In this document: positions 1 through 8,325 of the stretch, one piece after another
How the letters are laid out: each line of letters begins with the position of its first letter
How positions within the stretch are numbered: position 1 is the first letter of the stretch
DNA from: Deferribacteres bacterium
GTDB taxonomy: Bacteria > Chrysiogenota > Deferribacteres > Deferribacterales > Geovibrionaceae
Length of the DNA: 64,000 bases
NCBI GenBank assembly: GCA_023395255.1
Contig: JAEWZN010000013.1
Location: 99,979-163,978, forward strand
Direction: 5' to 3'
Notes under the pieces: model-generated
Told to the model about the DNA's origin: nothing
The model's input: the letters and a program-made list of their open reading frames with translations, nothing else
Database searches by the model: none
Translations under genes and position numbers: made by a program

Positions 1-480
1 GAGAATGCCTTTTCCTCAATGGGCGGAAGCCTTGAGGAATCGCTTATCAGCTTTGTCATCCATATGAAAAAACGGGGCGCGGCATACGGCGGCGGGGACG
101 GCTACAGCTTTCTTTTCGCCGATCCTGTTAAGTCCGGGGCGAAGCGTTTGCGCATGTTCCTCCGCTGGATGGTGAGAAAAGATCAGGTGGATTTCGGCAT
201 ATGGAAAAATTATGCCTGTAAGGACTTGCATTTTATCATAGACACACATATATTAAGATTCGCATATAAGAACGGGATAATCAGGAATGATTCCGGAACA
301 AGAAAAAATCTTGATACTGTTACAGATTTTTTCAGAGAGATGAACCCTGACGACCCGGCTAAATATGATTTTGCAGTTTCAAGACTTGGCATAGCCTTTG
401 GCTGTACCTACGGCGCGGATGAAAGATGTGTTTCATGCGCAGAGAGAGATATGTGTCCGTTTAATGAAGTCTCAGAGTGA
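1..480 (+). CDS. TIGR02757/DUF2400 family protein (5' truncated by window edge)
   Basis: The reading frame is open from base 1, so the gene begins outside the window and 159 codons are visible. The visible part carries the family's typical blocks: FLRWMVRKDQVDFGIW, a DTHILRFA segment, PDDPAKYDFAVSRLG, and a C-terminal cysteine cluster (CVSCAERDMC). The family is widespread but of unknown biochemical function; the cysteines suggest a metal site. An internal ATG at 19 is not the true start, because the frame continues upstream. It is followed by a promoter-like region and trxA. Family identity is fairly sure, function is not known. Confidence 0.8.
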   Translation, partial: ENAFSSMGGSLEESLISFVIHMKKRGAAYGGGDGYSFLFADPVKSGAKRLRMFLRWMVRKDQVDFGIWKNYACKDLHFIIDTHILRFAYKNGIIRNDSGTRKNLDTVTDFFREMNPDDPAKYDFAVSRLGIAFGCTYGADERCVSCAERDMCPFNEVSE

Positions 481-513
481 GAATTGAGAGTGAAACAATC
501 TTAATTCCTATGA

Positions 514-544
514 TTGACAAACGGATGAATTTGTATAGTATAAC
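514..544 (+). promoter_or_regulatory. candidate sigma-70 promoter for trxA
   Basis: A perfect TTGACA lies at 514-519. The matching -10 is ambiguous: TATAGT at 534-539 (14-nt spacer) and TATAAC at 539-544 (19-nt spacer) overlap. It sits 25-50 nt before the thioredoxin start. Confidence 0.5.
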
Positions 545-568
545 TTATAAGTTATTAAGGAGGAAACA

Positions 569-886
569 ATGGCTGTTGAACTTAATGAGTCAACCTTTCA
601 AACTGATGTGGTAGAGAGCAGCTTGCCCGTTCTCGTGGATTTCTGGGCTGTGTGGTGCGGACCCTGCAGAATGCTTACTCCCACTGTGGAAGCATTGGCC
701 AATGAATATGCCGGCAAAATAAAAGTCGGTAAAGTTAACGTGGATGAAAACCAGCAGCTTGCCGCTAAATACGGCATAATGAGCATACCCACTGTTATGG
801 TATTCAAAGGCGGCAAAGTGGTTGAGCAGTTCATCGGTGTTCAGCCCAAAGGCGTTTATGAGGACGCTATCAAGAAATATATCTAG
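569..886 (+). CDS. trxA: thioredoxin
   Basis: A 105-residue protein of standard thioredoxin length. The WAVWCGPCRM active site (CGPC) lies near residue 30, followed by the VNVDENQQLAAKYGI region and the cis-proline segment IPTVMVF. It acts in the cytoplasm as a dithiol reductant for reductases and misfolded or oxidised proteins. The start is supported by AAGGAGG at 557-563, a strong ribosome site. The downstream FmdB-like gene begins 8 nt after the stop, so they are probably co-transcribed and end at a shared terminator. Confidence 0.95.
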   Translation: MAVELNESTFQTDVVESSLPVLVDFWAVWCGPCRMLTPTVEALANEYAGKIKVGKVNVDENQQLAAKYGIMSIPTVMVFKGGKVVEQFIGVQPKGVYEDAIKKYI

Positions 887-894
887 GGTGTTTT

Positions 895-1095
895 ATGCCC
901 TTTTATGAATACAGGTGCGCAGACTGCGGTACTGAGTTCTCACGCCTTGTTTTCAGGGCGGAAGACCCGGCTGAATGCACAAAGTGCTCCGGAACAAATG
1001 TCGAAAGGGTTGAGCATGTAAAGCATTCCACAGGCTGCGTATGCTGCACCCCGAAGGGATGTTTTCCGTCCTCTTCCGGCACTCCCGGAGAGTAG
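895..1095 (+). CDS. FmdB-like zinc ribbon protein
   Basis: A 66-residue protein starting MPFYEYRCADCG, the signature opening of the FmdB/CxxC_CxxC_SSSS family. It has two CxxC pairs (CADC at residues 8-11 and CTKC about 20 residues later) expected to bind one zinc, plus a C-terminal CVCC...SSSS-like tail. FmdB proteins are regulatory or accessory in some systems but this short form has no assigned role. It follows trxA by 8 nt and is followed by a terminator. Confidence 0.8.
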   Translation: MPFYEYRCADCGTEFSRLVFRAEDPAECTKCSGTNVERVEHVKHSTGCVCCTPKGCFPSSSGTPGE

Positions 1096-1137
1096 AGCGG
1101 TTTAGCAGCAGTATAACCATAAAAGAAAAAATTTAAG

Positions 1138-1172
1138 GCCTTCCGTGTCACTGCGGAAGGCTTTTGTTTTTT
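1138..1172 (+). terminator. rho-independent terminator after the trxA/FmdB operon
   Basis: An 8-bp perfect stem, GCCTTCCG with CGGAAGGC, 8-nt loop, followed by TTTTGTTTTTTT. Confidence 0.85.
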
Positions 1173-1286
1173 TATACCCCATAACAGTCTCACATATATT
1201 GAAGTTCCATGACTTAAGCTCCTCAGGCAAAGCCGTGAGAGGGCGTTTTCATAAAACAGACAGGGTGTCCTGTTTGATGTTATTAA

Positions 1287-1315
1287 TTGACATGGAAGGC
1301 TTACTGAATTAAAAA
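1287..1315 (+). promoter_or_regulatory. candidate upstream promoter (P1) of the BMP transporter operon
   Basis: TTGACA at 1287-1292, exact 17-nt spacer, TAAAAA at 1310-1315. It is one of two identically built promoter candidates 41 nt apart. Confidence 0.5.
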
Positions 1316-1327
1316 ATAAATATCTTT

Positions 1328-1356
1328 TTGACAAAATTTGCGGGCTGCCGTAAAAA
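1328..1356 (+). promoter_or_regulatory. candidate downstream promoter (P2) of the BMP transporter operon
   Basis: TTGACA at 1328-1333, 17-nt spacer, TAAAAA at 1351-1356, about 38 nt before the start codon at 1394. Confidence 0.55.
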
Positions 1357-1393
1357 TGCGGTTTTGCTCCACTAAACCTAGAAGGGGTTGTAC

Positions 1394-2455
1394 ATGAAGA
1401 AAATTCTTTTAGCACTTTTAACGGCGGTTCTTTTCACCGCGGGCGCTTACGCCAAAGACAAGCAGATTAAAGCGGGCTTTATCTATGTCGGGCCCGTGGG
1501 CGATGCCGGATGGACTTACGCACACGATCAGGGCAGACTTGAGATGGAAAAACTTCCCTATGTAGACAAATCCACTTACATTGAATCTGTGCCTGAAGGT
1601 GCTGATGCGACAAGGATAATCACAGGGCTTGCCAAAAAAGGGCACAACCTGATATTCACCACCAGCTTCGGCTACATGGATCCTACCATTGAAGTTGCAA
1701 AAAGAAATAAAGACATCATTTTCATGCACTGCTCCGGCTATAAAACGGCCGAAAACGTGGGCACTTACTTCGGCAGAATGTATCAGCCCCGTTACCTTTC
1801 AGGCGTTGTTGCAGGTAAAATGACCAAATCAAACACAATCGGCTATGTTGCCGCTTTCCCCATCCCCGAAGTTATCAGGGGAATAAATGCATTTACCCTC
1901 GGCGTTAAAAGTGTAAACCCCGCTGCAACTGTAAAAGTTGTCTGGACACACACATGGTTTGATCCGGGTAAAGAGCGCGAAGCTGCTGAAAGCGTTCTTG
2001 ACGCAGGCGCAGACGTTATCACCATGCATCAGGACACACCCGCCCCTCTTCAGGCTGCTGAAAAAAGAGGCGCATACGCCATCGGCTACAATGTTGACAT
2101 GAAAAAATTCGCACCCAAAGCTTACCTCACTTCACCCGTGTGGAACTGGGGGGCTCTGTATAAAGTAGTTGCAGAGCAGGTGAGCAAAGGCACATGGAAA
2201 AGCGAGCAGATCTGGTGGGGTATGGAGCACGGCCTTGTTGATCTCGCACCCCTCAGCGACCTTGTTCCCGCAGATGTTAAAAAGATAGTTGAAGAAAGAA
2301 AAGCCGCAGTCAAAAACGGCACAAATAAAGTTTTCACAGGCCCCATCAAAGACCAGTCCGGCAAAATTGTTGTGCCCGCAGGCAAAACAATGACAGATGC
2401 CGAAATGCTCAGCATGAACTTCTTCGTTGAAGGCGTTCAGGGCTCACCTAAGTAA
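1394..2455 (+). CDS. BMP family (PnrA-like) ABC transporter substrate-binding protein
   Basis: A 353-residue exported protein. It has an N-terminal signal peptide (MKKILLALLTAVLFTAGAYA, cleavage after AYA) and no lipobox cysteine. The mature part matches the basic membrane protein/PnrA family: IKAGFIYVGPVGDAGWTYAHDQGR, then NLIFTTSFGYMD and YFGRMYQPRYLSGVVAG. BMP proteins bind nucleosides, purines or related ligands. The ATG at 1394 is preferred over TTG at 1388 because GAAGGGG lies 6 nt upstream of it. It heads a five-gene operon ending in xanthine phosphoribosyltransferase, which points to a purine ligand. A terminator after it would favour excess binding protein over membrane parts. Confidence 0.88.
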   Translation: MKKILLALLTAVLFTAGAYAKDKQIKAGFIYVGPVGDAGWTYAHDQGRLEMEKLPYVDKSTYIESVPEGADATRIITGLAKKGHNLIFTTSFGYMDPTIEVAKRNKDIIFMHCSGYKTAENVGTYFGRMYQPRYLSGVVAGKMTKSNTIGYVAAFPIPEVIRGINAFTLGVKSVNPAATVKVVWTHTWFDPGKEREAAESVLDAGADVITMHQDTPAPLQAAEKRGAYAIGYNVDMKKFAPKAYLTSPVWNWGALYKVVAEQVSKGTWKSEQIWWGMEHGLVDLAPLSDLVPADVKKIVEERKAAVKNGTNKVFTGPIKDQSGKIVVPAGKTMTDAEMLSMNFFVEGVQGSPK

Positions 2456-2468
2456 TTAAAAAATAAGG

Positions 2469-2505
2469 GCGGTGCAGGGTGTAAAAGCTCTGCACCGCTT
2501 TTTTA
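2469..2505 (+). terminator. attenuator-like terminator between binding protein and ATPase genes
   Basis: A 9-bp perfect stem (GCGGTGCAG with CTGCACCGC) followed by TTTTTTATTTTT. It lies inside the operon, so it probably tunes the amount of binding protein relative to the downstream ATPase and permeases. Confidence 0.8.
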
Positions 2506-2521
2506 TTTTTAAGGGATCACA

Positions 2522-4039
2522 TTGAAACCGTATCTTAAACTTGAAAATATAACAAAAAGCTTTCCGGGCGTTAAGGCTCTGGATAATGTTTCTCTGGACT
2601 GTTACGAAGGGGAGATCCATACCCTTCTCGGTGAAAACGGAGCGGGTAAAAGTACGCTCATGAGCGTACTGGCCGGGCTTTATAAGCCGGAAGCCGGAAG
2701 CATATCCGTTGACGGTTCCGAGGTTTTTATTTCTTCTCCGTCTGAGTCTCTTAAGTTTGGAATAGGCATGGTTTACCAACATTTTATGCTTGTACGTAAC
2801 CATTCTGTCATGGAAAATATTCTTCTTTCTCTTGATAACCTTCCGGGGGTGATAAACAGGGGTGAGGTCTTTGAAAGAACGAAGAAAATCCTTGATGATT
2901 TCGGTCTCAGTATTAACCTGAATGAGCCTGTATGGAAGCTCTCCATAGGCGAGCAGCAGTGGGTGGAGCTTATCAAGCTTCTCATCCGCGACTGTAAGGT
3001 GCTCATTCTGGATGAACCTACAGCGGTTCTCACTCCGCAGGAGGCGGACACTCTTTTCGGCTTTCTTAAGAAGCTGAAAAGTCAGGGTAAATCCATTATT
3101 TTTATCTCGCACAAAATGCGTGAGGTCATGGAGCTTTCAGACCGTGTTACGGTTCTCAAAAAAGGGAAGACTGTGAAGTCTCTCACTGCCGGTGAGTTTG
3201 ATGAGTCTCTGCTTGCGGGGCTCATGATCGGCACTGATGATGTGCCTCAGTGGGAGAAGACGGAAAAGGCTTTTGACGAGAAGATACTGGAAGTTAAAAA
3301 CCTCTCTGTCGAGAATGACAAAGGGCTTTCCGACGTTAAAGGGATCAGTTTTGAGCTTTTCAGAGGCGAGATTCTGGGAATAGCAGGTGTTGCCGGAAAC
3401 GGACAGAAGGCGCTGGCCGAGGTTCTCACCGGGTTACGCAGACCCACGGGAGGGCAGATAATCGTCAAGGGCGAGGACTTCACCAACCACAAAGGCAAAA
3501 ACCCCTACATAGCGGGAATAGCCCATATACCGGAGGACAGAAAAGCCTTCGGCATAGCCCCTGAGATGAGCGTGGATGAAAACCTCATTCTCAAAAGCTA
3601 TAAAGACAGCAAATTCAAAAACTTTTTCATACAGAACGCCAGAGCAATCAAAGAGAATGCCGAGGAACTTATTTCCAAATTCGCCATCAAGACCGGCCCT
3701 GCTGGCTCTCCCGTGCGGCTGCTCTCCGGCGGAAACATTCAGAAGGTTATCATCGCACGTGAGCTTTCCCTAAACCCGCTTGTGCTTGTGGCTCTGTACC
3801 CCACACGAGGGCTTGATATAGGCTCAGCGGAATATGTTCACAAAGTTATTATAGATGCAAGAGAGAACGGAATGAGCACTATTCTCATATCAGAAGATCT
3901 GGATGAGCTTCTCAAGCTCTCAGACCGTGTGGCTGTTATGTTCAGAGGGGTGATAACAGGTGTTGTCAAACCGGAAACAGCCACCAGAGAAGAGATAGGA
4001 CTTATGATGGGCGGAGTGAAAAATGCGGATAAGATTTGA
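2522..4039 (+). CDS. ABC transporter double ATP-binding protein, sugar/nucleoside (YufO-like) type
   Basis: A 505-residue protein with two fused ATPase domains. The first (about 1-240) has Walker A GENGAGKST, signature LSIGEQQ and Walker B LILDEPTAVL. The second (about 250-505) has a degenerate P-loop GVAGNGQK, signature LLSGGNIQK and YPTRGLDIGSAEYVH in place of a canonical Walker B. This asymmetry is usual for the BMP/ribose class. The start is TTG with AAGGGA 6 nt upstream. Its 3' end overlaps the next gene by 17 nt, indicating tight coupling with the permeases. Confidence 0.92.
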   Translation: MKPYLKLENITKSFPGVKALDNVSLDCYEGEIHTLLGENGAGKSTLMSVLAGLYKPEAGSISVDGSEVFISSPSESLKFGIGMVYQHFMLVRNHSVMENILLSLDNLPGVINRGEVFERTKKILDDFGLSINLNEPVWKLSIGEQQWVELIKLLIRDCKVLILDEPTAVLTPQEADTLFGFLKKLKSQGKSIIFISHKMREVMELSDRVTVLKKGKTVKSLTAGEFDESLLAGLMIGTDDVPQWEKTEKAFDEKILEVKNLSVENDKGLSDVKGISFELFRGEILGIAGVAGNGQKALAEVLTGLRRPTGGQIIVKGEDFTNHKGKNPYIAGIAHIPEDRKAFGIAPEMSVDENLILKSYKDSKFKNFFIQNARAIKENAEELISKFAIKTGPAGSPVRLLSGGNIQKVIIARELSLNPLVLVALYPTRGLDIGSAEYVHKVIIDARENGMSTILISEDLDELLKLSDRVAVMFRGVITGVVKPETATREEIGLMMGGVKNADKI

Positions 4040-5087
4040 AAAAAGACTTGAAGCCTCAAAGGCTTTCCGTATTACTGCCCCGTTTGTGGCAGTTGCGTTT
4101 TCGCTTCTTACCGCGGGAATCATAATGATTTTTGCGGACATTAACCCTCTTGAAGCTTACAAAGACATGATAATGGAAGCCCTCGGCACATCTTACGGCA
4201 TAAGTGAAACACTCGTAAAAGCCACCCCGCTTATAATCTGCGGACTGGGCATATCCATAGCCTTCCGTATGCAGCTCTGGAACATCGGCGCGGAAGGTCA
4301 GCTCGTCATGGGAGCCATAGGCGCTTCCGGTGTCGCGCTCTTTTCCGGAATCGAAAGCCACTTTCTGATGATTGCCGCAATGATAGCCGCTTCAATGCTT
4401 TCAGGCGGTCTCTGGGCAGTGGTGTCAGGGTTTCTTAAAGCGAAATACAGAGTGAACGAGATTATCGTCACACTCCTGATGAATTACATAGCCATATCCA
4501 TCCTTTCCCTGCTTATATACGGCAGATGGAAGGATCCTTCCGGCTTCAACTTCCCTCATTCTGCGCAGTTCGCAGAAGCCGCACGCATGACATATTATTT
4601 CGATTCAAGGCTGCACACAGGCTTTTTCATCGCACTCGTGCTTGTTTTTCTTGTGTACGTATTCATGGAGAAAACAGTGTACGGCTACGAGGTAAGAGTC
4701 ATAGGCGATAACCCTAACGCCGCTAAATACGCCGGAATGAACATCACGGGCGCAATAATCGGCACAATGTTTCTCAGCGGAGCCATAGCGGGCATTGCAG
4801 GTTTCAGCGAAGTTTCAGGTGTCCAGTACCGCCTTCAGGAAGGGGTGTCCATAGGCTACGGCTACACAGCTATAATAGTCGCGTGGCTTGCCAGACGATC
4901 TGCCCTCGGTGTGCTTATTGTATCCCTGATTATGGGTATTCTGCTTGTGGGCGGTGACAGCTTGCAGATAATGTGGCAGCTTCCCGTCGCCTTTGTGAAC
5001 CTGTTTCAGGGGCTGATACTGTTTTTCGTGCTTTCATCAGACTTTTTCATAGCCAATAAAATGCGTATAACTTGGGGCAAATCATGA
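4023..5087 (+). CDS. ABC transporter permease, BMP/nucleoside type (first subunit)
   Basis: A 354-residue multi-spanning membrane protein. The family-typical block IAFRMQLWNIGAEGQ, a RVNEIIVTLLMNYIA segment and a GYEVRVIGDNPNAAKYAGM cytoplasmic loop (the EAA-like coupling loop) are clear. It pairs with the next gene to form the channel of the importer. It overlaps the ATPase gene by 17 nt and the next permease by 4 nt (ATGA). Confidence 0.9.
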   Translation: MRIRFEKRLEASKAFRITAPFVAVAFSLLTAGIIMIFADINPLEAYKDMIMEALGTSYGISETLVKATPLIICGLGISIAFRMQLWNIGAEGQLVMGAIGASGVALFSGIESHFLMIAAMIAASMLSGGLWAVVSGFLKAKYRVNEIIVTLLMNYIAISILSLLIYGRWKDPSGFNFPHSAQFAEAARMTYYFDSRLHTGFFIALVLVFLVYVFMEKTVYGYEVRVIGDNPNAAKYAGMNITGAIIGTMFLSGAIAGIAGFSEVSGVQYRLQEGVSIGYGYTAIIVAWLARRSALGVLIVSLIMGILLVGGDSLQIMWQLPVAFVNLFQGLILFFVLSSDFFIANKMRITWGKS

Positions 5088-6001
5088 TAGAAGTTCTTCT
5101 TGATGCAACAATAAGGGCGGGCACATCTATCCTTTTCGCCACAACAGGCGCGATAATCATGGAACGCTCAGGCGTGATCAACCTCGGTATAGAAGGGCTT
5201 ATGCTTATCGGCGCACTTGCGGGCTTCGCAACCGCAAACCTCACAGGCAGCCTTTTTCTCGGAGTCTGTGCCTCGTTCCTTGCCGCTCTGGCAGCCGGAG
5301 CGATACACGGCTTCATAACTGTTTACCTCAGAGGAAACCAGATCGTATGCGGGCTTTCCCTCACTATGTTCGGCATAGGCTTTACAGCCCTTTTCGGTCA
5401 GAAGATGGTGGGTAAGACAATAACCGAGTTTTCAAGAACCGAAATCCCGTTTCTCTCCTCCGTTCCGTTTATAAATCCGCTTTTCAGACAGGATATGCTG
5501 GTTTATTTCTCCATCCTGCTTGTTATCGGCGTACACTTCTTTTTCCGCAGAACAAAGTGGGGGCTTTACCTCCGCTCAGTGGGTGAAAATCCCGCAGCGG
5601 CTGATACATCAGGCATAAGCGTAACCAGATACCGCATGATGGCTGTTCTGGTCGGTTCAGGCTTCGCAGGAATAGGCGGGGCATACCTTTCTCTGGCATA
5701 CACTCCCTTCTGGGTGGAGAACATGACAGCGGGCAGGGGATGGATAGCGGTTGCGCTGGTCATTTTCTCCCAGTGGAACAGCACAAGAGCCGTATTCGGC
5801 GCGTATCTCTTCGGCGGTATAGATGCTCTCCAGCTAAGGATGCAGGCGATAGGGACGGATATTTCCGCCCATGTGCTCCAGATGCTCCCGTATCTTTTTA
5901 CAATAATAGTTCTTGTAATATCCACAATCAGGCTTGGCAAGGGTACAACTCCCGAACCTGAAAGCCTCGGCATTCCATATGACAGAGAGGACAGAAAATG
6001 A
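5084..6001 (+). CDS. ABC transporter permease, BMP/nucleoside type (second subunit)
   Basis: A 305-residue membrane protein. The motif TGAIIMERSGVINLGIEGLMLIGA and the coupling loop YLRSVGENPAAADTSGI are characteristic of the second permease in YufQ-type systems. The start is the ATG overlapping the previous stop as ATGA; a TTG 12 nt upstream in frame is less likely because GGGG lies properly spaced before the ATG. It also overlaps xpt by 4 nt. Confidence 0.9.
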   Translation: MIEVLLDATIRAGTSILFATTGAIIMERSGVINLGIEGLMLIGALAGFATANLTGSLFLGVCASFLAALAAGAIHGFITVYLRGNQIVCGLSLTMFGIGFTALFGQKMVGKTITEFSRTEIPFLSSVPFINPLFRQDMLVYFSILLVIGVHFFFRRTKWGLYLRSVGENPAAADTSGISVTRYRMMAVLVGSGFAGIGGAYLSLAYTPFWVENMTAGRGWIAVALVIFSQWNSTRAVFGAYLFGGIDALQLRMQAIGTDISAHVLQMLPYLFTIIVLVISTIRLGKGTTPEPESLGIPYDREDRK

Positions 6002-6534
6002 GAAAAGCAAGCGCGGCTCTGCTTGAAAGAATAAAGAAATACGGCAGTGTAAACGGCGAGGTCGTCAAGGTGGACAGGTTTATCAACCATCAGGTGGATA
6101 TTGAGCTTTTCCGCCTCATGGCGGACGACATGGCCGGGCACTTTAAGGATGCCTGTCTTACAAAGATAATCACTGCCGAAACCAGCGGCATTACCATAGC
6201 GCACCCTCTGGCAGAGGCGCTTGGGATTCCCTATATCTTCGCCAAAAAGAAGAAGCCGATCACCATGGCTGATTTTTACAGCGCTGAAAGCTACTCTTTC
6301 ACCAAGCAGGAGCACACGACCCTGTACATCTCCAAAGAGGTGCTGACAGCGGAGGACAGGGTTATCTACGTGGATGATTTTTTTGCCAGAGGCAACACCC
6401 TGAAAGCTGTTAAGGAGATAGTCGCCCAGTCAGGCGCGGAACTTGCCGGATGTGCGGTAATCATTGATAAAAAGGGGGAAGAGGGCGTTTATTCGATCCT
6501 CACTCTTGATGAGATAAAGAAGGGGCTGGACTAA
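5998..6534 (+). CDS. xpt: xanthine phosphoribosyltransferase
   Basis: A 178-residue cytoplasmic enzyme that joins xanthine to PRPP to form XMP. Family signatures are VKVDRFINHQVDIELF near the N terminus, ITAETSGITIAHPLA, YSFTKQ, and the PRPP-binding loop VIYVDDFFARGNTLKA at about 120-135. Length is close to Bacillus Xpt (about 194), slightly shorter at the C terminus. It is translationally coupled (ATGA) to the ABC permease, so it likely traps imported purine base as nucleotide. Hypoxanthine/guanine use is less likely but possible. Confidence 0.85.
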   Translation: MRKASAALLERIKKYGSVNGEVVKVDRFINHQVDIELFRLMADDMAGHFKDACLTKIITAETSGITIAHPLAEALGIPYIFAKKKKPITMADFYSAESYSFTKQEHTTLYISKEVLTAEDRVIYVDDFFARGNTLKAVKEIVAQSGAELAGCAVIIDKKGEEGVYSILTLDEIKKGLD

Positions 6535-6824
6535 GGCAGCCTCTTTCCTGTTTTTTCTATAACTTCTTTAAGGCTGTCCGAAAAGCTGTGCCAGTCAGTA
6601 ATATCAACAAACACAGGTATATCTGATGCTGAGAGCTCGTCCCTGATTTTTCCCAGAGTCAGAATATCAGCCGGAGCATATCCTTTGACAGCAATATCCA
6701 GATCCGAAAATTCTTTCGCTTTTCCTGTGGTTCTTGAACCGAAGGCTATTATTTCGTAGCCGCTGAGATGTTTTTTTATTATTCGGGTTATTGTATTGAG
6801 ATAGTCTTCACTGATGTCAATCAT
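6531..6824 (-). CDS. MNT-type nucleotidyltransferase domain protein (antitoxin-like)
   Basis: A 97-residue minimal nucleotidyltransferase. The GSRTTG and SDLDIA motifs (the GS and DxD catalytic signatures) lie at about 29-45. Such proteins pair with HEPN/HI0074 proteins; in some pairs the MNT partner AMPylates the HEPN toxin. It overlaps the upstream HEPN gene by 8 nt and its stop overlaps the stop of the convergent xpt by 4 nt, with no terminator between them. Confidence 0.85.
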   Translation of the reverse strand: MIDISEDYLNTITRIIKKHLSGYEIIAFGSRTTGKAKEFSDLDIAVKGYAPADILTLGKIRDELSASDIPVFVDITDWHSFSDSLKEVIEKTGKRLP

Positions 6825-7236
6825 TTACCTGCTCAAGAGCGGAAAGGAGCTTTTTGGCATCAAACAGAAATCTGCCTGCCGCACTGTATATGTAGTCTGC
6901 GTTTTTTGAATTGTATGTATGAGCGGAAAGGTTTCTGGCTTCGGCATATGAAAACCAGGGGAGAGGATCTGTGATCAGATTCTCTCTGGCGGCCATTCTG
7001 AAAATATCCTTTTTGGTTCTGATGCTTTCCGCTTCATCCGGACTGCGGTTTTCTTTGAACCACCTCTGAATAAATTTCCAGCAGAGTTCATAGGTTACTT
7101 CAAAATTCTGGATTACTCCGGCTCTTGCAGCTTCGAGAATATCCTCTTTCAGAATTTCCTTGTTATGCTCCACGGCATTTATTGCCCGCTCAAGAGCGTT
7201 CACAGAGTCTTTGAGAGGAGATAAGTCCAGAATCAT
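6817..7236 (-). CDS. HEPN/HI0074 family protein (toxin-like partner of MNT)
   Basis: A 139-residue helical protein of the nucleotidyltransferase substrate-binding (HI0074) family. The segment FEVTYELCWKFIQRWF is typical, and ARNLSAHTYN near residue 108 supplies the Rx4H motif of HEPN RNases. It begins 9 nt after the sigma factor stop, so the pair is probably transcribed with the sigma gene. Whether it acts as a toxin here is inference from the family. Confidence 0.85.
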   Translation of the reverse strand: MILDLSPLKDSVNALERAINAVEHNKEILKEDILEAARAGVIQNFEVTYELCWKFIQRWFKENRSPDEAESIRTKKDIFRMAARENLITDPLPWFSYAEARNLSAHTYNSKNADYIYSAAGRFLFDAKKLLSALEQVND

Positions 7237-7245
7237 TTTACTGCC

Positions 7246-8184
7246 TTAGTTCAGAAAATCATGCAGCTTTTTGCGCATGGCTTTTTTGCGGAGCTTGGAG
7301 AGTGCTCTGGCTTCAAGCTGGCGCACACGCTCGCGGCTTATTTTCAGCATATCGCCTATCTCTTCCAGAGTTTTCGGCGCATCGCCCTCTATGCCGAAAC
7401 GAAGTTCGATAATCTTTGCCTCACGCTCGGTGAGCTCGTCAATGATGTCTCCCAAAGACTGTTTTAAGGTTTTGGAGATAATATCGTCCTCTATGCTTTT
7501 GGAGCCTGAGTCAAGAAGATCGATAAATGAGCGATCCTCACCGTCTTTTATGGGCGCTTCGAGGGAAAGATAATTCCTTGAAACGCGTAGCACGTTCTCA
7601 ATATCGGACTCTTCCATGCCGAGGTATTCCGCAAGCTCACTGTTTGTCGCCTCACGCCCAAGCTGCTTGCTGAGCTTTTCTATTGCTCCGTTTATCTTGT
7701 AGAGTATGCCCGCCTGTTTGATAGGCAGTTTGACTGTTCCCGACTGCTCAGCCAGAGCCTGAATAATGGCCTGACGTATCCACCAGACTGCGTATGATAT
7801 AAACTTGACACCTTTTGTGTGGTCAAATCGTTTTGCCGCTTCAACAAGACCGAGATTACCCTGATTTATAAGATCGGAAACGGGCAGACCCGTGTTTCTG
7901 TAGCGGTTTGCGATAGAGACAACGAACTTAAGGTTTGAGAGTATAAGGGTATTGAGAGCTTCCGTATCGCCCTTTTGTATTCTTTCCCCGATCTCAAACT
8001 CCTGTTCTTTGCTGAGCGGTTTATATCTGCTGATGCTGTTGAGGTAATGCTTCAGCGTATTTTCGCTGACAGGAGGCGGGGAATCATTATGAATTACTTC
8101 CTCAACCTCTGCGGATTCGGCAGGGCTTTCCGTCTCTTCGGTTTCTTCCTGCTCTTCCTGAAGGTCATCAAGTTCATGATCCAT
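7246..8184 (-). CDS. RNA polymerase sigma factor, sigma-70 family (RpoD/RpoS-like)
   Basis: A 312-residue sigma factor. After an acidic N-terminal tail (residues 1-35) come region 1.2 (LKHYLNSISRYKPLSKEQE), region 2 (NLKFVVSIANRYRNTGLPVSDLINQGNLGL and YAVWWIRQAI), region 3, and region 4 with TLEEIGDMLKISRERVRQLEARALSKL. There is no large 1.1/non-conserved insert, so it is a group 2 type or short primary-like factor and not the full housekeeping RpoD. Which regulon it serves cannot be told. It is followed closely by the HEPN/MNT pair. Confidence 0.9.
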   Translation of the reverse strand: MDHELDDLQEEQEETEETESPAESAEVEEVIHNDSPPPVSENTLKHYLNSISRYKPLSKEQEFEIGERIQKGDTEALNTLILSNLKFVVSIANRYRNTGLPVSDLINQGNLGLVEAAKRFDHTKGVKFISYAVWWIRQAIIQALAEQSGTVKLPIKQAGILYKINGAIEKLSKQLGREATNSELAEYLGMEESDIENVLRVSRNYLSLEAPIKDGEDRSFIDLLDSGSKSIEDDIISKTLKQSLGDIIDELTEREAKIIELRFGIEGDAPKTLEEIGDMLKISRERVRQLEARALSKLRKKAMRKKLHDFLN

Positions 8185-8291
8185 GTTTCAGCCTTTAACC
8201 CTTATAATTCCGAAAGTATATCAAATATATCATACTTTGGAACAAAAAACATTTATATATACTGCTTGTCCGCAAATGGTTTTTAACCAAT

Positions 8292-8325
8292 ATAAAAAAG
8301 GCGGGGGATAAACCCCGCCCTTTTT
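8292..8325 (-). terminator. terminator after clpB
   Basis: GGCGGGG (8300-8306) pairs with CCCCGCC (8313-8319). On the minus strand the stem is followed by TTTTTTATA. A T-run on the other side makes it potentially bidirectional. It separates clpB from the sigma factor gene. Confidence 0.85.

Noticed and set aside
1213..1290. Possible riboswitch (GGCAAAGCC resembles part of the c-di-GMP-I consensus) before the BMP transporter
   Set aside because: The GAAA tetraloop, the second conserved strand and the receptor segment are absent; only short local hairpins remain.
903..1415. 170-codon minus-strand frame over the FmdB gene and terminator
   Set aside because: It crosses a clear terminator and two promoters and has no protein signature.
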